A DNA stretch of 64,000 nt from a bacterium (GCA_030431975.1 JAUIHP010000009.1:124001-188000), one strand, 5' to 3'; positions 25,322 through 35,685 are shown, counted from the stretch's first letter. The notes: generated by a model not told the origin, from the letters alone. Program-made: numbers and translations.

Positions 25322-28300
25322 CAGAAGAAGAGCGGCTTCGAAGAGCCGCTGCCGTAGCGGACGGCGTTAAGCTGCCCGACCGCTCGGAGACGGACGGGAC
25401 TTTCGGTTTCGACAAGATCGATGCGGAATCCGACTTCAACCTCCCCCGTGGGTTCGTCGATGCCTTTGCCCTGATCGAGCGTGTCGCCGCCGGCTTTCGC
25501 TCGAACTCCTCCCCTGCCGCGGAACACGGATCCGGCTCAGGTCGCAGCGATGTTGACGGGTCTGTCGAACGAAGCCGTGCGCCGCAATTCCGTTGGGGGC
25601 CGCTCGACGTCTACGAGTCCGTCGGCCGCGGACGGTTCGGCGCGGTCTATCGTGCGATCGATCCCCGTCTGGACCGACCAGTCGCGCTCAAGCTTCGCCA
25701 GGTCGGATCCGACTCGGACCCGGGAGCGACCTCCCCTCGTCAGTTCCTCGAGGAAGCCCGGCAGATGGCGCGCGTCCGACACGAAAACGTCGTCTCGGTC
25801 TTTGGAGCCGACGTTTTCGGCGGTCGCGTCGGAATATGGACGGAGTTCGTCGAGGGACAAACTCTCGAAGACGAGATCGACGACCTCGACCGGGGATTCG
25901 ATTGCGAGACGATCTCTCACGTCGGTGCGCAGGTCGCCCGTGCTTTGAGCGCAGTGCATGAGTCAGGTCTTCTTCACGGCGACGTTTCGGCCCGGAACAT
26001 CCTTCACGAAAACGGCGGACGCGTTCTGCTTGCAGACTTCGGATCCGCGTCCGACTTGACGGCCCCGTCGCGACTTCAGGTCGGAACGCCTCTCTATGCC
26101 GCTCCCGAAGTCCTGATCGGCCAGTCCCCATCGGTTCGATCCGATCTCTACTCGTTGTCCGTCCTGCTCTATCGGTTGGCGGCGAACCGGTTCCCCTACC
26201 ACGGAGATTCGCTCGCCGAATTGATCGCGGCCGCGGCCGCGCGACAACTTCCGGCTTGGCCGAAAACCCTCGGGCACGAGTGGACCGGTCTCCGGGAGGC
26301 CATCGAACGAGGGCTCGACCCGAACCCGGCGCTCCGTTGGCCCAGTGCCCGCGCTCTCGCCACCGCCTTGGAAACCGCCGAAGTTCGCCGTCTTCGTGCA
26401 CTCGGTGAGCCGGCCTGGCAAAGCTCCAACCCTCTTCGCGTCCGCCCGCTCCCTGCCAGACGTTCGGCTTTGGTGGGAAGACACGACCTGCTTCGCTCCC
26501 TGACCGATCGCGTCACGCAGGGCGGAACGCTCACGACCCTGGTTGGGCCCGGCGGCGCCGGGAAAACCCGACTCGCACTGGAGGCGGCCCACACCAACTG
26601 TGAAACGGCCGAGGTCGGATCCTGGTTCGTCGACCTCTCACCGGTTTCAGATGCGGAAGGGACGGTTCCCAGAATCCGGGCCGCACTCGGGCTGACCACG
26701 GGTGCCGACGAGGTGTCCTTTCTTGCCGAAGCCACGGCCGAGAGCACCGGACTCCTCGTTCTCGACAACGCGGAGCACGTCCTCGACGCTCTTAGAAACT
26801 GGGTTGTGACGACGCTTCCGGCCGTACCGAATCTCGCCGTCCTCTTCACGAGCCGGGAACCATGCGGCTTACGTGACGAAGTCGTCCTACGCATTCCTCC
26901 ATTCGACGTCCCACCGAAAGGAGCCGACGCAGAAACCGCTCTGCAGTCCGACTCAGTTCAACTCTTTCTGGACCGCTCGCGGGAGGCAGGTTTTGCCCTG
27001 CAACCTGAAGCGAGGAATCTCGAGTCGATCATCGAAGTCTGTCGCGCCGTCGACGGGTTGCCTTTGGGTCTGGAAATCGCGGCGTCGCATCTGGCCGGGA
27101 TCGCACCGGGCACCTGGCAAGGCGAACTGAAAACCGGTGCGACCCAATGGTCCGGGGACCAACCCAAAGGCCACCGGCATCACAGCCTCGGATCGGTCGT
27201 GGAGTGGGCCGTCGGCCGCCTCTCGCCTCTGGCCCAAAGCGTGTTTGCAGCCTGCGCGGTGTTTCACGGCGGGTGGACGGAAAGCTCCGCAGCTTCCGTG
27301 CTTTCGGGCCCACTGCAGGTTGAGGACGCCGAGATCCTTGAGGCACTTCGGTCGCTTTGGAAAAAGTCTCTCGTCCGACAGGAGATTCTGGATGACGGAA
27401 GTCTTGGCTATTCGATGTTGGAAAGCGTTCGCTCCGTCGCCGTGGCCGCCTTTGCGAACTCTTCAGTTCACTCGCCGATCACGGCGAAGCACTTCGAACA
27501 CTTTCGAGAGCTCTATCTGGACGCGTCTTCCCGCGACGACGCAGACGTTTCGCGCACGGCGGTCTGGACACAGGAGGAGTACAACCTGCGCGCCGCGCTC
27601 GACGATTCACTGCGGGACCCGAAACGAACCGAGGCAGGCGCCGGCCTCGCCGCCGAACTGACGGAGAGCTGGGCCAACGCCGCCGATCTCCCGACTTCGA
27701 TGCATTACACCGCTGCATTCCTCGAGAAACTCGAGCCTGGAGCCCCGCAACGTCCCATGCTTCTGCTGCATCTCGCCGGCACGCTCTTCAAACAGGGGGA
27801 CGTGCCCGGTTGCGAGGAAACCGTGGGTCGCGCCATCGCAGAAGCGGAAGCTCTCGGCCGTCACCCGGAAGCGGCACATCGCGCGGCGGGCGAATACTCG
27901 CTGGTCCGCGCTCGTACCATTGCCGGCCTTCTCTACCAGGCGTGCTATCGCCTGGAGGAATCCCATCAGTCCCTGGAGACCGCAATCCAGCTGGCGGAAC
28001 AGACAGGCGACGACGTCGGCCTGGCTCGTGTTCTCTACGCCAGGGCCTGGACCTTCATCAACGGCGACCAGGTCGACACCGCCCGTCCCCTCCTGTTTCG
28101 ATCGATCGATCTGGCCCGGCGCCACGGAGACCTGAGGCAGGTTTGCCGTTCTCTTTCCGGATTGGGGATGATCGCGTGGGTCCGCAATCGTGCCGCCGAA
28201 TCGATCAGCTACCACGAGGAGGCGTACGACGTGCTGCGTTCCCTCCCCGGGATCGATCGCGTAGGCGAAACGAACGTTCTCCTGTCGTTGGGATCGGCCT

Positions 28301-28920
28301 ACACGCTGGCGAAACGGTTCTCGGAGGCGCAGGAAATCTTCACGAGAGCCGAGGAGATGGCCCGCCGGGTCGGAATCAAGCCGTTGATCGCCTCTTCCAT
28401 TCAGAACCGCGCCAATGTTTGCCAACAGGTCGGCGAGCACGAATCCGCGGCGCGACTTTTCCGACTGGCGAAGCAAAGGCAACTCGAAGTGGACGCCACG
28501 CGACTGGCGGCGAGATCCGCCGGGGGATGTGCTCTCGCCCTCGCCCAGCTCGGCCGAATCTCGGAAGCCGAGAACGAAGCACTCTGGTCCTTTCAGACCT
28601 GGTTCGATGAAGGAACGCCGACGGAGACCATCCATTTACTTCATGTCCTGGGAATCATCGATCGCGAGGCACACGACTTGTCCGCGGCCGTCACGTGGCT
28701 GCAAGCAGCCAGCGATCTGGCCCTGGCCAGCGGGGAAACAACCCGTGGGTCTTCCGGTGGGACGGATGATTCCGAAAACGAGACGGACATGGAGATCGAA
28801 GCTCTGCGGGACCAACTGTCTTCGTCCGACTTCGACGACGCTCTTCGACGAGGCAAAGGCCGGACGTTTAGCGAACTTCAGTCCCTCATCGAGGCCAGAC
28901 TCCAGCCTCGCCAGACCTGA
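25318..28920 (+). CDS. Ser/Thr protein kinase fused to STAND NTPase and TPR repeats
   Basis: 1200 residues. The kinase domain (about 97-370) has the G-loop VGRGRFGAVY, VALK (K125), an unusual catalytic loop HGDVSARN (H220-D222; RD is replaced by GD, but the catalytic Asp and Asn are kept), and DFG (D240). A STAND-type NTPase follows with Walker A GPGGAGKTRL (K416), the Walker B-like stretch TGLLVLDNAEHVLD, and LFTSREP. The C-terminal half is a TPR-like helical array (about 760-1180). It overlaps the sigma-factor stop codon, so the two are co-translated. Inferred role: a signal-sensing switch controlling the ECF sigma factor. No transmembrane segment is visible, unlike many such kinases. Confidence 0.92.
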   Translation: MTEEERLRRAAAVADGVKLPDRSETDGTFGFDKIDAESDFNLPRGFVDAFALIERVAAGFRSNSSPAAEHGSGSGRSDVDGSVERSRAPQFRWGPLDVYESVGRGRFGAVYRAIDPRLDRPVALKLRQVGSDSDPGATSPRQFLEEARQMARVRHENVVSVFGADVFGGRVGIWTEFVEGQTLEDEIDDLDRGFDCETISHVGAQVARALSAVHESGLLHGDVSARNILHENGGRVLLADFGSASDLTAPSRLQVGTPLYAAPEVLIGQSPSVRSDLYSLSVLLYRLAANRFPYHGDSLAELIAAAAARQLPAWPKTLGHEWTGLREAIERGLDPNPALRWPSARALATALETAEVRRLRALGEPAWQSSNPLRVRPLPARRSALVGRHDLLRSLTDRVTQGGTLTTLVGPGGAGKTRLALEAAHTNCETAEVGSWFVDLSPVSDAEGTVPRIRAALGLTTGADEVSFLAEATAESTGLLVLDNAEHVLDALRNWVVTTLPAVPNLAVLFTSREPCGLRDEVVLRIPPFDVPPKGADAETALQSDSVQLFLDRSREAGFALQPEARNLESIIEVCRAVDGLPLGLEIAASHLAGIAPGTWQGELKTGATQWSGDQPKGHRHHSLGSVVEWAVGRLSPLAQSVFAACAVFHGGWTESSAASVLSGPLQVEDAEILEALRSLWKKSLVRQEILDDGSLGYSMLESVRSVAVAAFANSSVHSPITAKHFEHFRELYLDASSRDDADVSRTAVWTQEEYNLRAALDDSLRDPKRTEAGAGLAAELTESWANAADLPTSMHYTAAFLEKLEPGAPQRPMLLLHLAGTLFKQGDVPGCEETVGRAIAEAEALGRHPEAAHRAAGEYSLVRARTIAGLLYQACYRLEESHQSLETAIQLAEQTGDDVGLARVLYARAWTFINGDQVDTARPLLFRSIDLARRHGDLRQVCRSLSGLGMIAWVRNRAAESISYHEEAYDVLRSLPGIDRVGETNVLLSLGSAYTLAKRFSEAQEIFTRAEEMARRVGIKPLIASSIQNRANVCQQVGEHESAARLFRLAKQRQLEVDATRLAARSAGGCALALAQLGRISEAENEALWSFQTWFDEGTPTETIHLLHVLGIIDREAHDLSAAVTWLQAASDLALASGETTRGSSGGTDDSENETDMEIEALRDQLSSSDFDDALRRGKGRTFSELQSLIEARLQPRQT

Positions 28921-29065
28921 ATCGCCCAAATCCTGGCCGGAAAAGTGGTATCCTTACGGTTCCGAACCGGTCGGCTGAGTCGTATCGGATCTATCGATCT
29001 GCAATCTTGACTCAGGGGGACGAGACCGGCCAATCCCACTCCCATCGCGAAGGAGACTTCAGACC

Positions 29066-32000
29066 ATGCATTTCTCTCGACGAGATGCCCGTGCGGCACT
29101 CGCAGGTCTTGCCTTGTCCGCGCTTGGCTCGGCTTCGGTTGCGCTGACCATTCAGGCCGCCCAGGAAAACGCGGCCGGAATCGCCGAGCTCAGGGTCCAG
29201 CCGGGCGTCGCCATCGGCTTCGATCAGCTCGAGCCGGAAGACCAGATCCGGTCGGCCGCTCTGTTGACGGACTTCGGACAGGCCACCGGATCGCGTTGGT
29301 CCACTCTCGACTACGCGGTCGGCTCACTCACTCCGAGACTGGCCTACGGCAGCGGGCTCGACATGGGCACTCCGGTTCAGGACGCAGAGACCGCAGAGCT
29401 GTTGGCCCGCGAGCTCGTCGAGACCCATCCGGAACTCTTCGGGACGGAGAACAGCCGGCTTCAGGTCTGGAAGTCGGTCGAGGCCGACGGCAAGTGGGCG
29501 ATCCACTTCCGCGAGGTCGTGAACGGGATGAAGATTCTCGACAGTAAGGTCACGATGATCTTCACCGAGTCGGGACGTCTCGCCAGCTTCGGCGCGTCGA
29601 CCTTCCCGATGATCGAGTCCGCAGAATCGCCTTCGCTTTCCAAGGACGCCGTCGTGTCTGCCGCGCACTCCCACCTCGTAGGGCAGAGCGCGATCGCAGC
29701 CGACCTCAGTCAGGTCACATCCAACGTCAACGGTCCTTACATCATTCCGACGATCGCCGGCGAGGGTACTCCCGCTCCCGGAACGGCCGGCATCGAAGGA
29801 CGCGTCGTCTATCGCGCGACCATGAGCACGAAAAACCCTCCGGTCTGCTGGGACGTCGACGTCGATGCCACCAGCGGAGAGGTTCTGCAACGCCTGAACC
29901 GCATCTTCCACGTCGACTTCACCGGCTCGGTCTCTGCCGACGTCGAAGATCCCGACTTCTGCGACGTTTCCGGAGTTCAGGGACTGGCCGACATCGAAGT
30001 TCGGATCGATGGCGTGGGCTCGGCCGTGACCGCTGCGGACGGCTCTTTCACGATCCCGAACGCAGGATCCGATCCGGCTGACTTCGAGGTCACGCTTTAC
30101 GGTCCCTACGCCCAGGTATTCAATGATGACGGGCCGGAAGGACTGATGTCCGGCACGGCAACTCCAGGTGTTCCCCTCGACGTCCTTTGGGATTCGGACG
30201 ACGCTCGCTTTGACGAGCGCGACGTTTTCTTCCACACCAACGCCACCCGGCAGATGCTGATCGATATCAACCCGACGTGGGTCGACATGGACTTCCGCAT
30301 GCCCTGCAACGTCAACATCGACAGCCAGTGCAATGCGTTCTACTCGTTCGCCGACAGCTCGACCAACTACTACCGCGCGGATGAGCCGGACGGATGCGGC
30401 AACACCGGACGGATGGGTGACGTCATCGCGCACGAGTACGGACACGGCATCACGCATCAGATGTACGACGAGGACCAGCCGGGAATCCTCCATGAAGGAA
30501 ACTCGGACATCGCCGCCGTCATGCTCTTTGGCCGTTCCCAGATCGGCCGCGGGTTCTTCAATCTGACCGACTGCGGCACGCCGCTTCGGGACTCCGACAA
30601 CGATCTGATGTGGCCGATCGACTCCAACGGAAACAGCTACAACGACGGTCAGATCATGGCCGGTTTCTACTGGAACTCGATCCTGAATCTCGCTGCTCTC
30701 TACGGAGACGAAACGGCTCTCGAGATCATGCGCAACAACTGGCACAACGGCCGCCTGCTCACGCTGCCGCGCACGATCACCGAGCAGGTCCTGTCCGCCT
30801 TCATCGCCGACGACGACAACGGCAACCTCGATGACGGAACGCCGAACTTCGACGAACTCTGCGCCGGCGCCACGATCAAAGGCTTCGACTGCCCGGAGAC
30901 CTTCGACGACGTCGTCCTTCGTCACTCCCCGCTGCTCTACGCCTCTACGGATCCGGGCGGACACCGCATCGTTGCAGAGATCTACTCCCTGCTCGGCGAT
31001 CTCAATGCAGCCGAGACGGCAGTGCACTGGCGTGTCTCCGGCGGCGGCGCGTTCAACAGCGTCCCGTTCACGCCGTTCGACGGCAACAACCAGGAAGCCT
31101 TCATCCCGTCACAGCCCGTCCTGACCAAGGTCGACTATTTCGTCGTGGGCACGGACGAGTTCGGAAACACGCTGCAGCTTCCGCAGAGCGGCTACTACTC
31201 CTTCGACGTCGTCACCGCGTTCCACAGCGGAGAGCAGGGCGCAGAAGGATGGACGGTCGGCGATCCTTCCGACACCGCCACGCAGGGAATCTGGGAGCTG
31301 ATCGACCCCGCCGAAGAGTTCGTAGCCGGCCGGTTCAGCCAGCCGGGCGACGACGCCTCTCTCGACCCGGGCACGATGGCCTGGATCACAGAGCAGGAAG
31401 GCGGCTCACCGGCCCAGCACGACGTCGACACCGGAACGACGACTCTCTTCTCTCCGGTCTTTGACGTTTCCGGAAGCGCCTGGGTCCACGTCCAGTTCAT
31501 GCGCTGGTTCCAGAGCCTGGTCGGCGCCGCCGGACAGATGGACTTCTATGTCACGCACGACGCCGGTGACTCCTGGGACAACCTCTTCCACCTGGAAGGA
31601 ACCCAGCCGACCGACAGCTGGCAGCTCTTCGGCAGCCTCGTCTCCGAACCGGGCGCCGGATTCGGTGACATCCAGTTCAAGCTCGTCGTGACCGGCGCCG
31701 CCAACCCGTCCATCGACGAAGGCGGACTCGATGAGTTCGTGCTCATCGCTTCGGATACCGGCTCACCGAGTTCGGTCGAAGAGAACGGAGTCATCACGGA
31801 CGTCAGTCTTCGCCTGCGTTCGCCGAATCCCTCGACGGGGATCGCGACGCTCGAGTACGCATTGCCTGAAGCCGGGACCGCGCAGCTTTCGATCTATGGC
31901 GTCGACGGGCGGCGGGTGCGGAGCCTGCTGCGCGGACAGGTCGAAGCGGGGATTCACCAGGTGAACTGGGATGGTCGCGACGAAACCGGTCGGATGGTTG

Positions 32001-32074
32001 GATCGGGTGTGTACTTTGCGCGGATCCATACCCAGGACGGCAGCGATGTGCGGAGGGTGGTCATCGGCCGCTAG
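29066..32074 (+). CDS. Secreted M36 (fungalysin-like) metalloprotease with FlgD-like tail
   Basis: 1002 residues. A Tat-like or Sec signal lies at about 1-28 (SRRDARAALAGLALSALG). A propeptide of FTP/PepSY type follows (FREVVNGMKILDSKVTMIF). The catalytic domain has HEYGH at residues 456-460 and the downstream ligand region ILHEGNSDIAAVM, diagnostic of the M36/thermolysin-related group. A beta-sandwich domain (around 730-900) precedes the FlgD-like end (IYGVDGRRVRSL, WDGRDETGRMVGSGVYFARI). The ATG has a good GAAGGAGAC ribosome site. It probably degrades extracellular protein. Confidence 0.93.
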   Translation: MHFSRRDARAALAGLALSALGSASVALTIQAAQENAAGIAELRVQPGVAIGFDQLEPEDQIRSAALLTDFGQATGSRWSTLDYAVGSLTPRLAYGSGLDMGTPVQDAETAELLARELVETHPELFGTENSRLQVWKSVEADGKWAIHFREVVNGMKILDSKVTMIFTESGRLASFGASTFPMIESAESPSLSKDAVVSAAHSHLVGQSAIAADLSQVTSNVNGPYIIPTIAGEGTPAPGTAGIEGRVVYRATMSTKNPPVCWDVDVDATSGEVLQRLNRIFHVDFTGSVSADVEDPDFCDVSGVQGLADIEVRIDGVGSAVTAADGSFTIPNAGSDPADFEVTLYGPYAQVFNDDGPEGLMSGTATPGVPLDVLWDSDDARFDERDVFFHTNATRQMLIDINPTWVDMDFRMPCNVNIDSQCNAFYSFADSSTNYYRADEPDGCGNTGRMGDVIAHEYGHGITHQMYDEDQPGILHEGNSDIAAVMLFGRSQIGRGFFNLTDCGTPLRDSDNDLMWPIDSNGNSYNDGQIMAGFYWNSILNLAALYGDETALEIMRNNWHNGRLLTLPRTITEQVLSAFIADDDNGNLDDGTPNFDELCAGATIKGFDCPETFDDVVLRHSPLLYASTDPGGHRIVAEIYSLLGDLNAAETAVHWRVSGGGAFNSVPFTPFDGNNQEAFIPSQPVLTKVDYFVVGTDEFGNTLQLPQSGYYSFDVVTAFHSGEQGAEGWTVGDPSDTATQGIWELIDPAEEFVAGRFSQPGDDASLDPGTMAWITEQEGGSPAQHDVDTGTTTLFSPVFDVSGSAWVHVQFMRWFQSLVGAAGQMDFYVTHDAGDSWDNLFHLEGTQPTDSWQLFGSLVSEPGAGFGDIQFKLVVTGAANPSIDEGGLDEFVLIASDTGSPSSVEENGVITDVSLRLRSPNPSTGIATLEYALPEAGTAQLSIYGVDGRRVRSLLRGQVEAGIHQVNWDGRDETGRMVGSGVYFARIHTQDGSDVRRVVIGR

Positions 32075-32384
32075 GCGTCACGGCGTACTACGGGAGCCGC
32101 AGAGTCCGGGAGTTTCTCGCACACCTGCAAGCTCTCTGCGGCGGTCCCTCGGAATCAACACGGTCGGAGTCACCCTTGCCGGTGCCTCCGACCGTCCTCG
32201 CTTAGAATCGCATCGTTTTCCCTTCGTCAGGACCAGTGGCCCCAGAGGAAGAGGGCCGAAGTCGAGCACATGTGGTCATCCAGCGTAAGTGTATGTCCTG
32301 ATGTGCCTTGCACGCCATGACCGCCATCCACAGAATGGCAACTCATGACTACCCCTTCGTCATTTTTCTTAGTAAAATGACGGC
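32075..32384. other. Intergenic region with two hairpins and a palindrome
   Basis: 310 bases without a gene. GCCGCAGAG (32096-32104) pairs with CTCTGCGGC (32134-32142), and CGGTCGGAG (32161-32169) pairs with CTCCGACCG (32186-32194). Either could end the metalloprotease transcript, although no T-run follows. The 3' end becomes noticeably AT-rich and carries the palindrome listed separately. Confidence 0.5.
32358..32382. promoter_or_regulatory. Perfect 9-bp palindrome just before the AAA/DUF4143 start
   Basis: CGTCATTTT (32358-32366), 7-base spacer, AAAATGACG (32374-32382). It ends two bases before the ATG at 32385 and replaces the usual ribosome site. This suggests either an operator or a translational hairpin. 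The AT-rich composition contrasts with the surroundings. Confidence 0.65.
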
Positions 32385-33545
32385 ATGCCTAGCAATAGTC
32401 TCTATCCGCGAATCCTCCAGCCACCCGCCTCGAGCTTCTTCCTACTCGGAGTCCGAGGCGCCGGAAAGTCGACCTGGGTTCGGGAGTCTCTTCCAGACGC
32501 CTTTCGGGTAGACCTCCTCGACGAGTCGGTCTACCAGGATCTCCTCCTCGAGCCGTCACTATTCGCTGCGATGCTCGAGAATCAGCCGCGAGGCGCCTGG
32601 GTCGTGGTTGACGAGATCCAACGCCTCCCCAGCCTCCTCAACGAAGTTCACAGATGGATCGAAGAACGTGAGCTGCGGTTCGCTCTCCTCGGCTCAAGCG
32701 CGAGGAAGCTGAAGAGCCGCGGAACGAACCTCCTGGCAGGCCGAGCTCTGTGGAAGACCATGTTCCCCCTCATGCCTGCCGAACTGGGCAAAGATACGGA
32801 CCTGGATCGAGTCCTCGAAGTTGGGAGCATCCCGGTTGTCTGGGCCGCCACCGATCGGGTCGCCACGTTGGAAAGCTACGTTCAGCTCTACCTGCGTGAA
32901 GAGATCCGCGCGGAGGCGTTGGTTCGAAATCTGCCCTCGTTCGCGAGATTCCTTTCCGTCACCGCGCTTTTCCACGGCCAGACCGTCAACGTTTCCTCGA
33001 TAGCCAGAGACTCCGGGGCCGCTCGCTCAACCGTGACCGGCTACCTGGACATCCTGGAGGACACCCTCCTCATCCATCGACTTCCAGCGTTCGAGTCAAA
33101 GCTACGGGTGCGGGAGCGCCGATTGCCGAAGCTCTACTGGGTAGATCCGGGCGTCATCCGCGCGGCAAAGCGACGACTGGGACCACTTGGTCCCGAGGAG
33201 ACCGGCGCACTCTTCGAAGGTTACGTCCTCACGATGCTGCGAGCCCACCAGGAACAGAGCCGGATCTTCGAAGAACTGACCTTCTGGTCTCCACACCAAT
33301 CGAATGTCGAAGTCGACTTCCTCCTGAGACGAGGGGACGAGTTCGTCGCGATCGAGGTAAAGGCTGCGAACCGCTTCTCTCGATCGCAGCTGCAGGGGCT
33401 CCTGGCGATCGGAGAGATGCAGGAGATCGTTCGACGAATCCTCGTCTATCGGGGAAAACATCGGCTGATGACGCCCGAGGGAATCGAAGTTCTGCCTCTC
33501 GAGGAGTTGTCCGCCGAACTCGTGTTCGACCGACTCTGGCCGTGA
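32385..33545 (+). CDS. AAA ATPase with DUF4143 C-terminal domain
   Basis: 386 residues. Walker A is GVRGAGKST near residue 22. Walker B is VVVDEIQRLP, followed by sensor-like FALLGSSARKLK. The C-terminal DUF4143 segment (about 180-360) includes LDILEDTLLIHRLPAFESK and the nuclease-like VEVDFLLRRGDEFVAIEVKA. Such ATPases are widespread, often horizontally transferred and of unsettled function. It is a monocistronic unit framed by a palindrome at the 5' end and convergent with the S8 protease gene. Confidence 0.9.
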   Translation: MPSNSLYPRILQPPASSFFLLGVRGAGKSTWVRESLPDAFRVDLLDESVYQDLLLEPSLFAAMLENQPRGAWVVVDEIQRLPSLLNEVHRWIEERELRFALLGSSARKLKSRGTNLLAGRALWKTMFPLMPAELGKDTDLDRVLEVGSIPVVWAATDRVATLESYVQLYLREEIRAEALVRNLPSFARFLSVTALFHGQTVNVSSIARDSGAARSTVTGYLDILEDTLLIHRLPAFESKLRVRERRLPKLYWVDPGVIRAAKRRLGPLGPEETGALFEGYVLTMLRAHQEQSRIFEELTFWSPHQSNVEVDFLLRRGDEFVAIEVKAANRFSRSQLQGLLAIGEMQEIVRRILVYRGKHRLMTPEGIEVLPLEELSAELVFDRLWP

Positions 33546-33636
33546 CGGTGGAGCGCCAGCAGGCTTCGCCTCGCCCCCGACTAGGCCCGCCGCCTGGGCG
33601 CTCTACGTCTGAGCCGAGGGCCACAGGTCCTCGGCT

Positions 33637-35463
33637 CTATCGCAACACCACGAACGATACCGAACCTTTTCTTGGGCCGTCCTCGACACGAACGAAGTAT
33701 GCCCCCGCCGCCACCGGCTTCCCACTGTTGTCGAGTCCATCCCAGTGAACACTCTGCCTGCCGGCCACCATCGGTTCCCGGCAACGCCAAACCACTCGTC
33801 CGTCCGAACCCACGACGCTCACAACTGCACGCCGCGGATGGGGCAGGTCGAAGTGGATCCACACACCTTCCGTTGATGCGGGACTGGGCGAGATCCTGAT
33901 TTCCATCGGCAGACCAGGATCCTTCCCGATCGACGGAACAACTGCCTCGTTGGCAGGATCGACGTTCGATGGATCGATCACAGTGTAAGCCGCCATCGCA
34001 TCTATCAGGCCGTAGCCGCGGACAAAGAGCGGATCGTGCGTCTCGTGTTGTACGAAGTAGTCGGCGGATCTCGCGAGTGCCTCCCGCAACTGGAAGACAG
34101 TCCAGTTTGGATGATCCTGAATCAAACATGCGGCTGCGGCGGCCGCCAGTGGAGTCGCCAGAGAGGTCCCACTGGCGGTAGCAAGCCCTGCGTCGTTTTG
34201 AGGATCGACGGTATAGGTGCCCTCCCCCGGCGCCAGGATTTCCGGTTTGACACGGCCATCTGCGGTCGGTCCGTCGGAGGAGAAAGAAGCCACCGTTCCG
34301 ATCGGTGTCACCGCACCGACAGTGTTGACATCGAACGCGTCTGCCGGAGGAAGAAGGTGTGAGGTTCTTGGGTTCCTATCGTGTCCATCGTTCCCCGCAC
34401 CTTGAAAGCAGTGGAGGCCATTGTCCGTGGCGGCGTTGAATGCTCGAGTCATGACAGATGTCTCGCCGTCGAGCTGTCCCTGCGTGTAGGAGTTGAAGAT
34501 GACGACGGATGAAGTCGCGACATCCCCTCCGTTGGCCTCGATGAACTCGAGACCGGCCACGAAGTAGTCCTCCTCCGCATGGTTCTCGAACTCGACGCTT
34601 TCGACCTTGGCCAGAATGTAGGATGCGTCAAAGGCACCTCCCACCAGAGTGCCGGGGGAATAGGCCGCCATCGTTCCGAGAATCAGGGTCCCATGATCAT
34701 GTTGGGTCGACGGATCTCCCGGATCGATCCCGGCGTTATCGTCGTTGTTCACGAAGTCATACTCCGCGACGATGTTCAGGCCGTGATCCGCGCGGGTGAA
34801 GGCGGCGTGCGACGTCCGGAAACCGGTATCGAGAACGCCGATTCGGACGCCCTTCCCCGTCATTCCCGCTTCGTGAAGCGCGATCAGGTTGATCTGGGAG
34901 AGTTGAGACTCCGACGCACCGTAGAAGTCCCCGCGTTCGGGTCGGCTCGTAACCGGGGCATTGGTTGTCGGAGGCACGCTCAGCCGATTCACCGGTTCGA
35001 TGGAACGCACGCAGTCGTACTGCGCGATGGTCTCGAGCGACGAAAGGTCCGCCGTCACGCTCACCGCGTTCAACCAGCGGCTTCGGATACGAAGCTCGGC
35101 TCCAGACGCAATCACCGACTCGACGTAGGTCTCGTCCAGCGGCAGATCCCGCTCGTCGAACAGGCCGGAAGCCGTACGACGCAACATTCGCCGCTCGATG
35201 GCACGGGGATCGTAGGTACTGCGCAGTTCGTCCAGCGCCCGCCCGGATCGATTCGCTCCCTTGTCTTGGAAGAAAACCCAGGCTGCATGAGGTTCCTCAC
35301 CATCCTCGTTCCACAATCGGGGATGGATCTTCCCCCAAGGGCCGGCTTCGAAGGGACCGGCTTCGAAGGGGTCAGCGTCCACGGGACCGGTCAGCAGAAG
35401 TGGCGCAAAAAGGTAAAAGGACCAAACGAGCAAGGCCTGCGCGCTCGGGAAGAGTCGCTGCAT
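33637..35463 (-). CDS. Secreted subtilisin-family (S8) serine protease with FlgD-like tail
   Basis: 608 residues. The signal peptide is at about 1-31 (ALLVWSFYLFAPLLL). The catalytic triad is visible: Asp in VRIGVLDTGFRTSH, His in STQHDHGTLILG, Ser in ASGTSLATPLAAAA. The oxyanion Asn is in FQGAGNDGHD. The pro-region ends near residue 150. The C-terminal 80 residues are an FlgD-like module (VVGSDGRVVWRC, WDGLDNSGKPVAAGAYFVRV). It probably acts outside the cell together with the nearby M36 protease. Confidence 0.93.
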   Translation of the reverse strand: MQRLFPSAQALLVWSFYLFAPLLLTGPVDADPFEAGPFEAGPWGKIHPRLWNEDGEEPHAAWVFFQDKGANRSGRALDELRSTYDPRAIERRMLRRTASGLFDERDLPLDETYVESVIASGAELRIRSRWLNAVSVTADLSSLETIAQYDCVRSIEPVNRLSVPPTTNAPVTSRPERGDFYGASESQLSQINLIALHEAGMTGKGVRIGVLDTGFRTSHAAFTRADHGLNIVAEYDFVNNDDNAGIDPGDPSTQHDHGTLILGTMAAYSPGTLVGGAFDASYILAKVESVEFENHAEEDYFVAGLEFIEANGGDVATSSVVIFNSYTQGQLDGETSVMTRAFNAATDNGLHCFQGAGNDGHDRNPRTSHLLPPADAFDVNTVGAVTPIGTVASFSSDGPTADGRVKPEILAPGEGTYTVDPQNDAGLATASGTSLATPLAAAAAACLIQDHPNWTVFQLREALARSADYFVQHETHDPLFVRGYGLIDAMAAYTVIDPSNVDPANEAVVPSIGKDPGLPMEIRISPSPASTEGVWIHFDLPHPRRAVVSVVGSDGRVVWRCREPMVAGRQSVHWDGLDNSGKPVAAGAYFVRVEDGPRKGSVSFVVLR

Positions 35464-35685
35464 TTTTCCGTCCCATTCGTTGGGTGGACCCCGGCTTCAG
35501 TCCGTAGCTTACCCTATCGCGGCATCATACGGTTGGGCGCGTGGGAAGATCGAACTGCCTTTTGTCCCATTCACCCAGCTAGCCCGTGCGCTGAATGTTC
35601 CCCTTTGAAACCTTGTGCGGATTCGCGAAACCCATTCGTCGTCAATGTGCGTGGCTCATCGACCTTGAAGGAGGAGAAGCACAGC

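Noticed and set aside
34579-35685. Long upstream extension of the frameshifted hypothetical gene
   Set aside because: It is antisense to the S8 protease gene and lacks a start signal; the ATG at 35686 with AGGAGG is clearly better.
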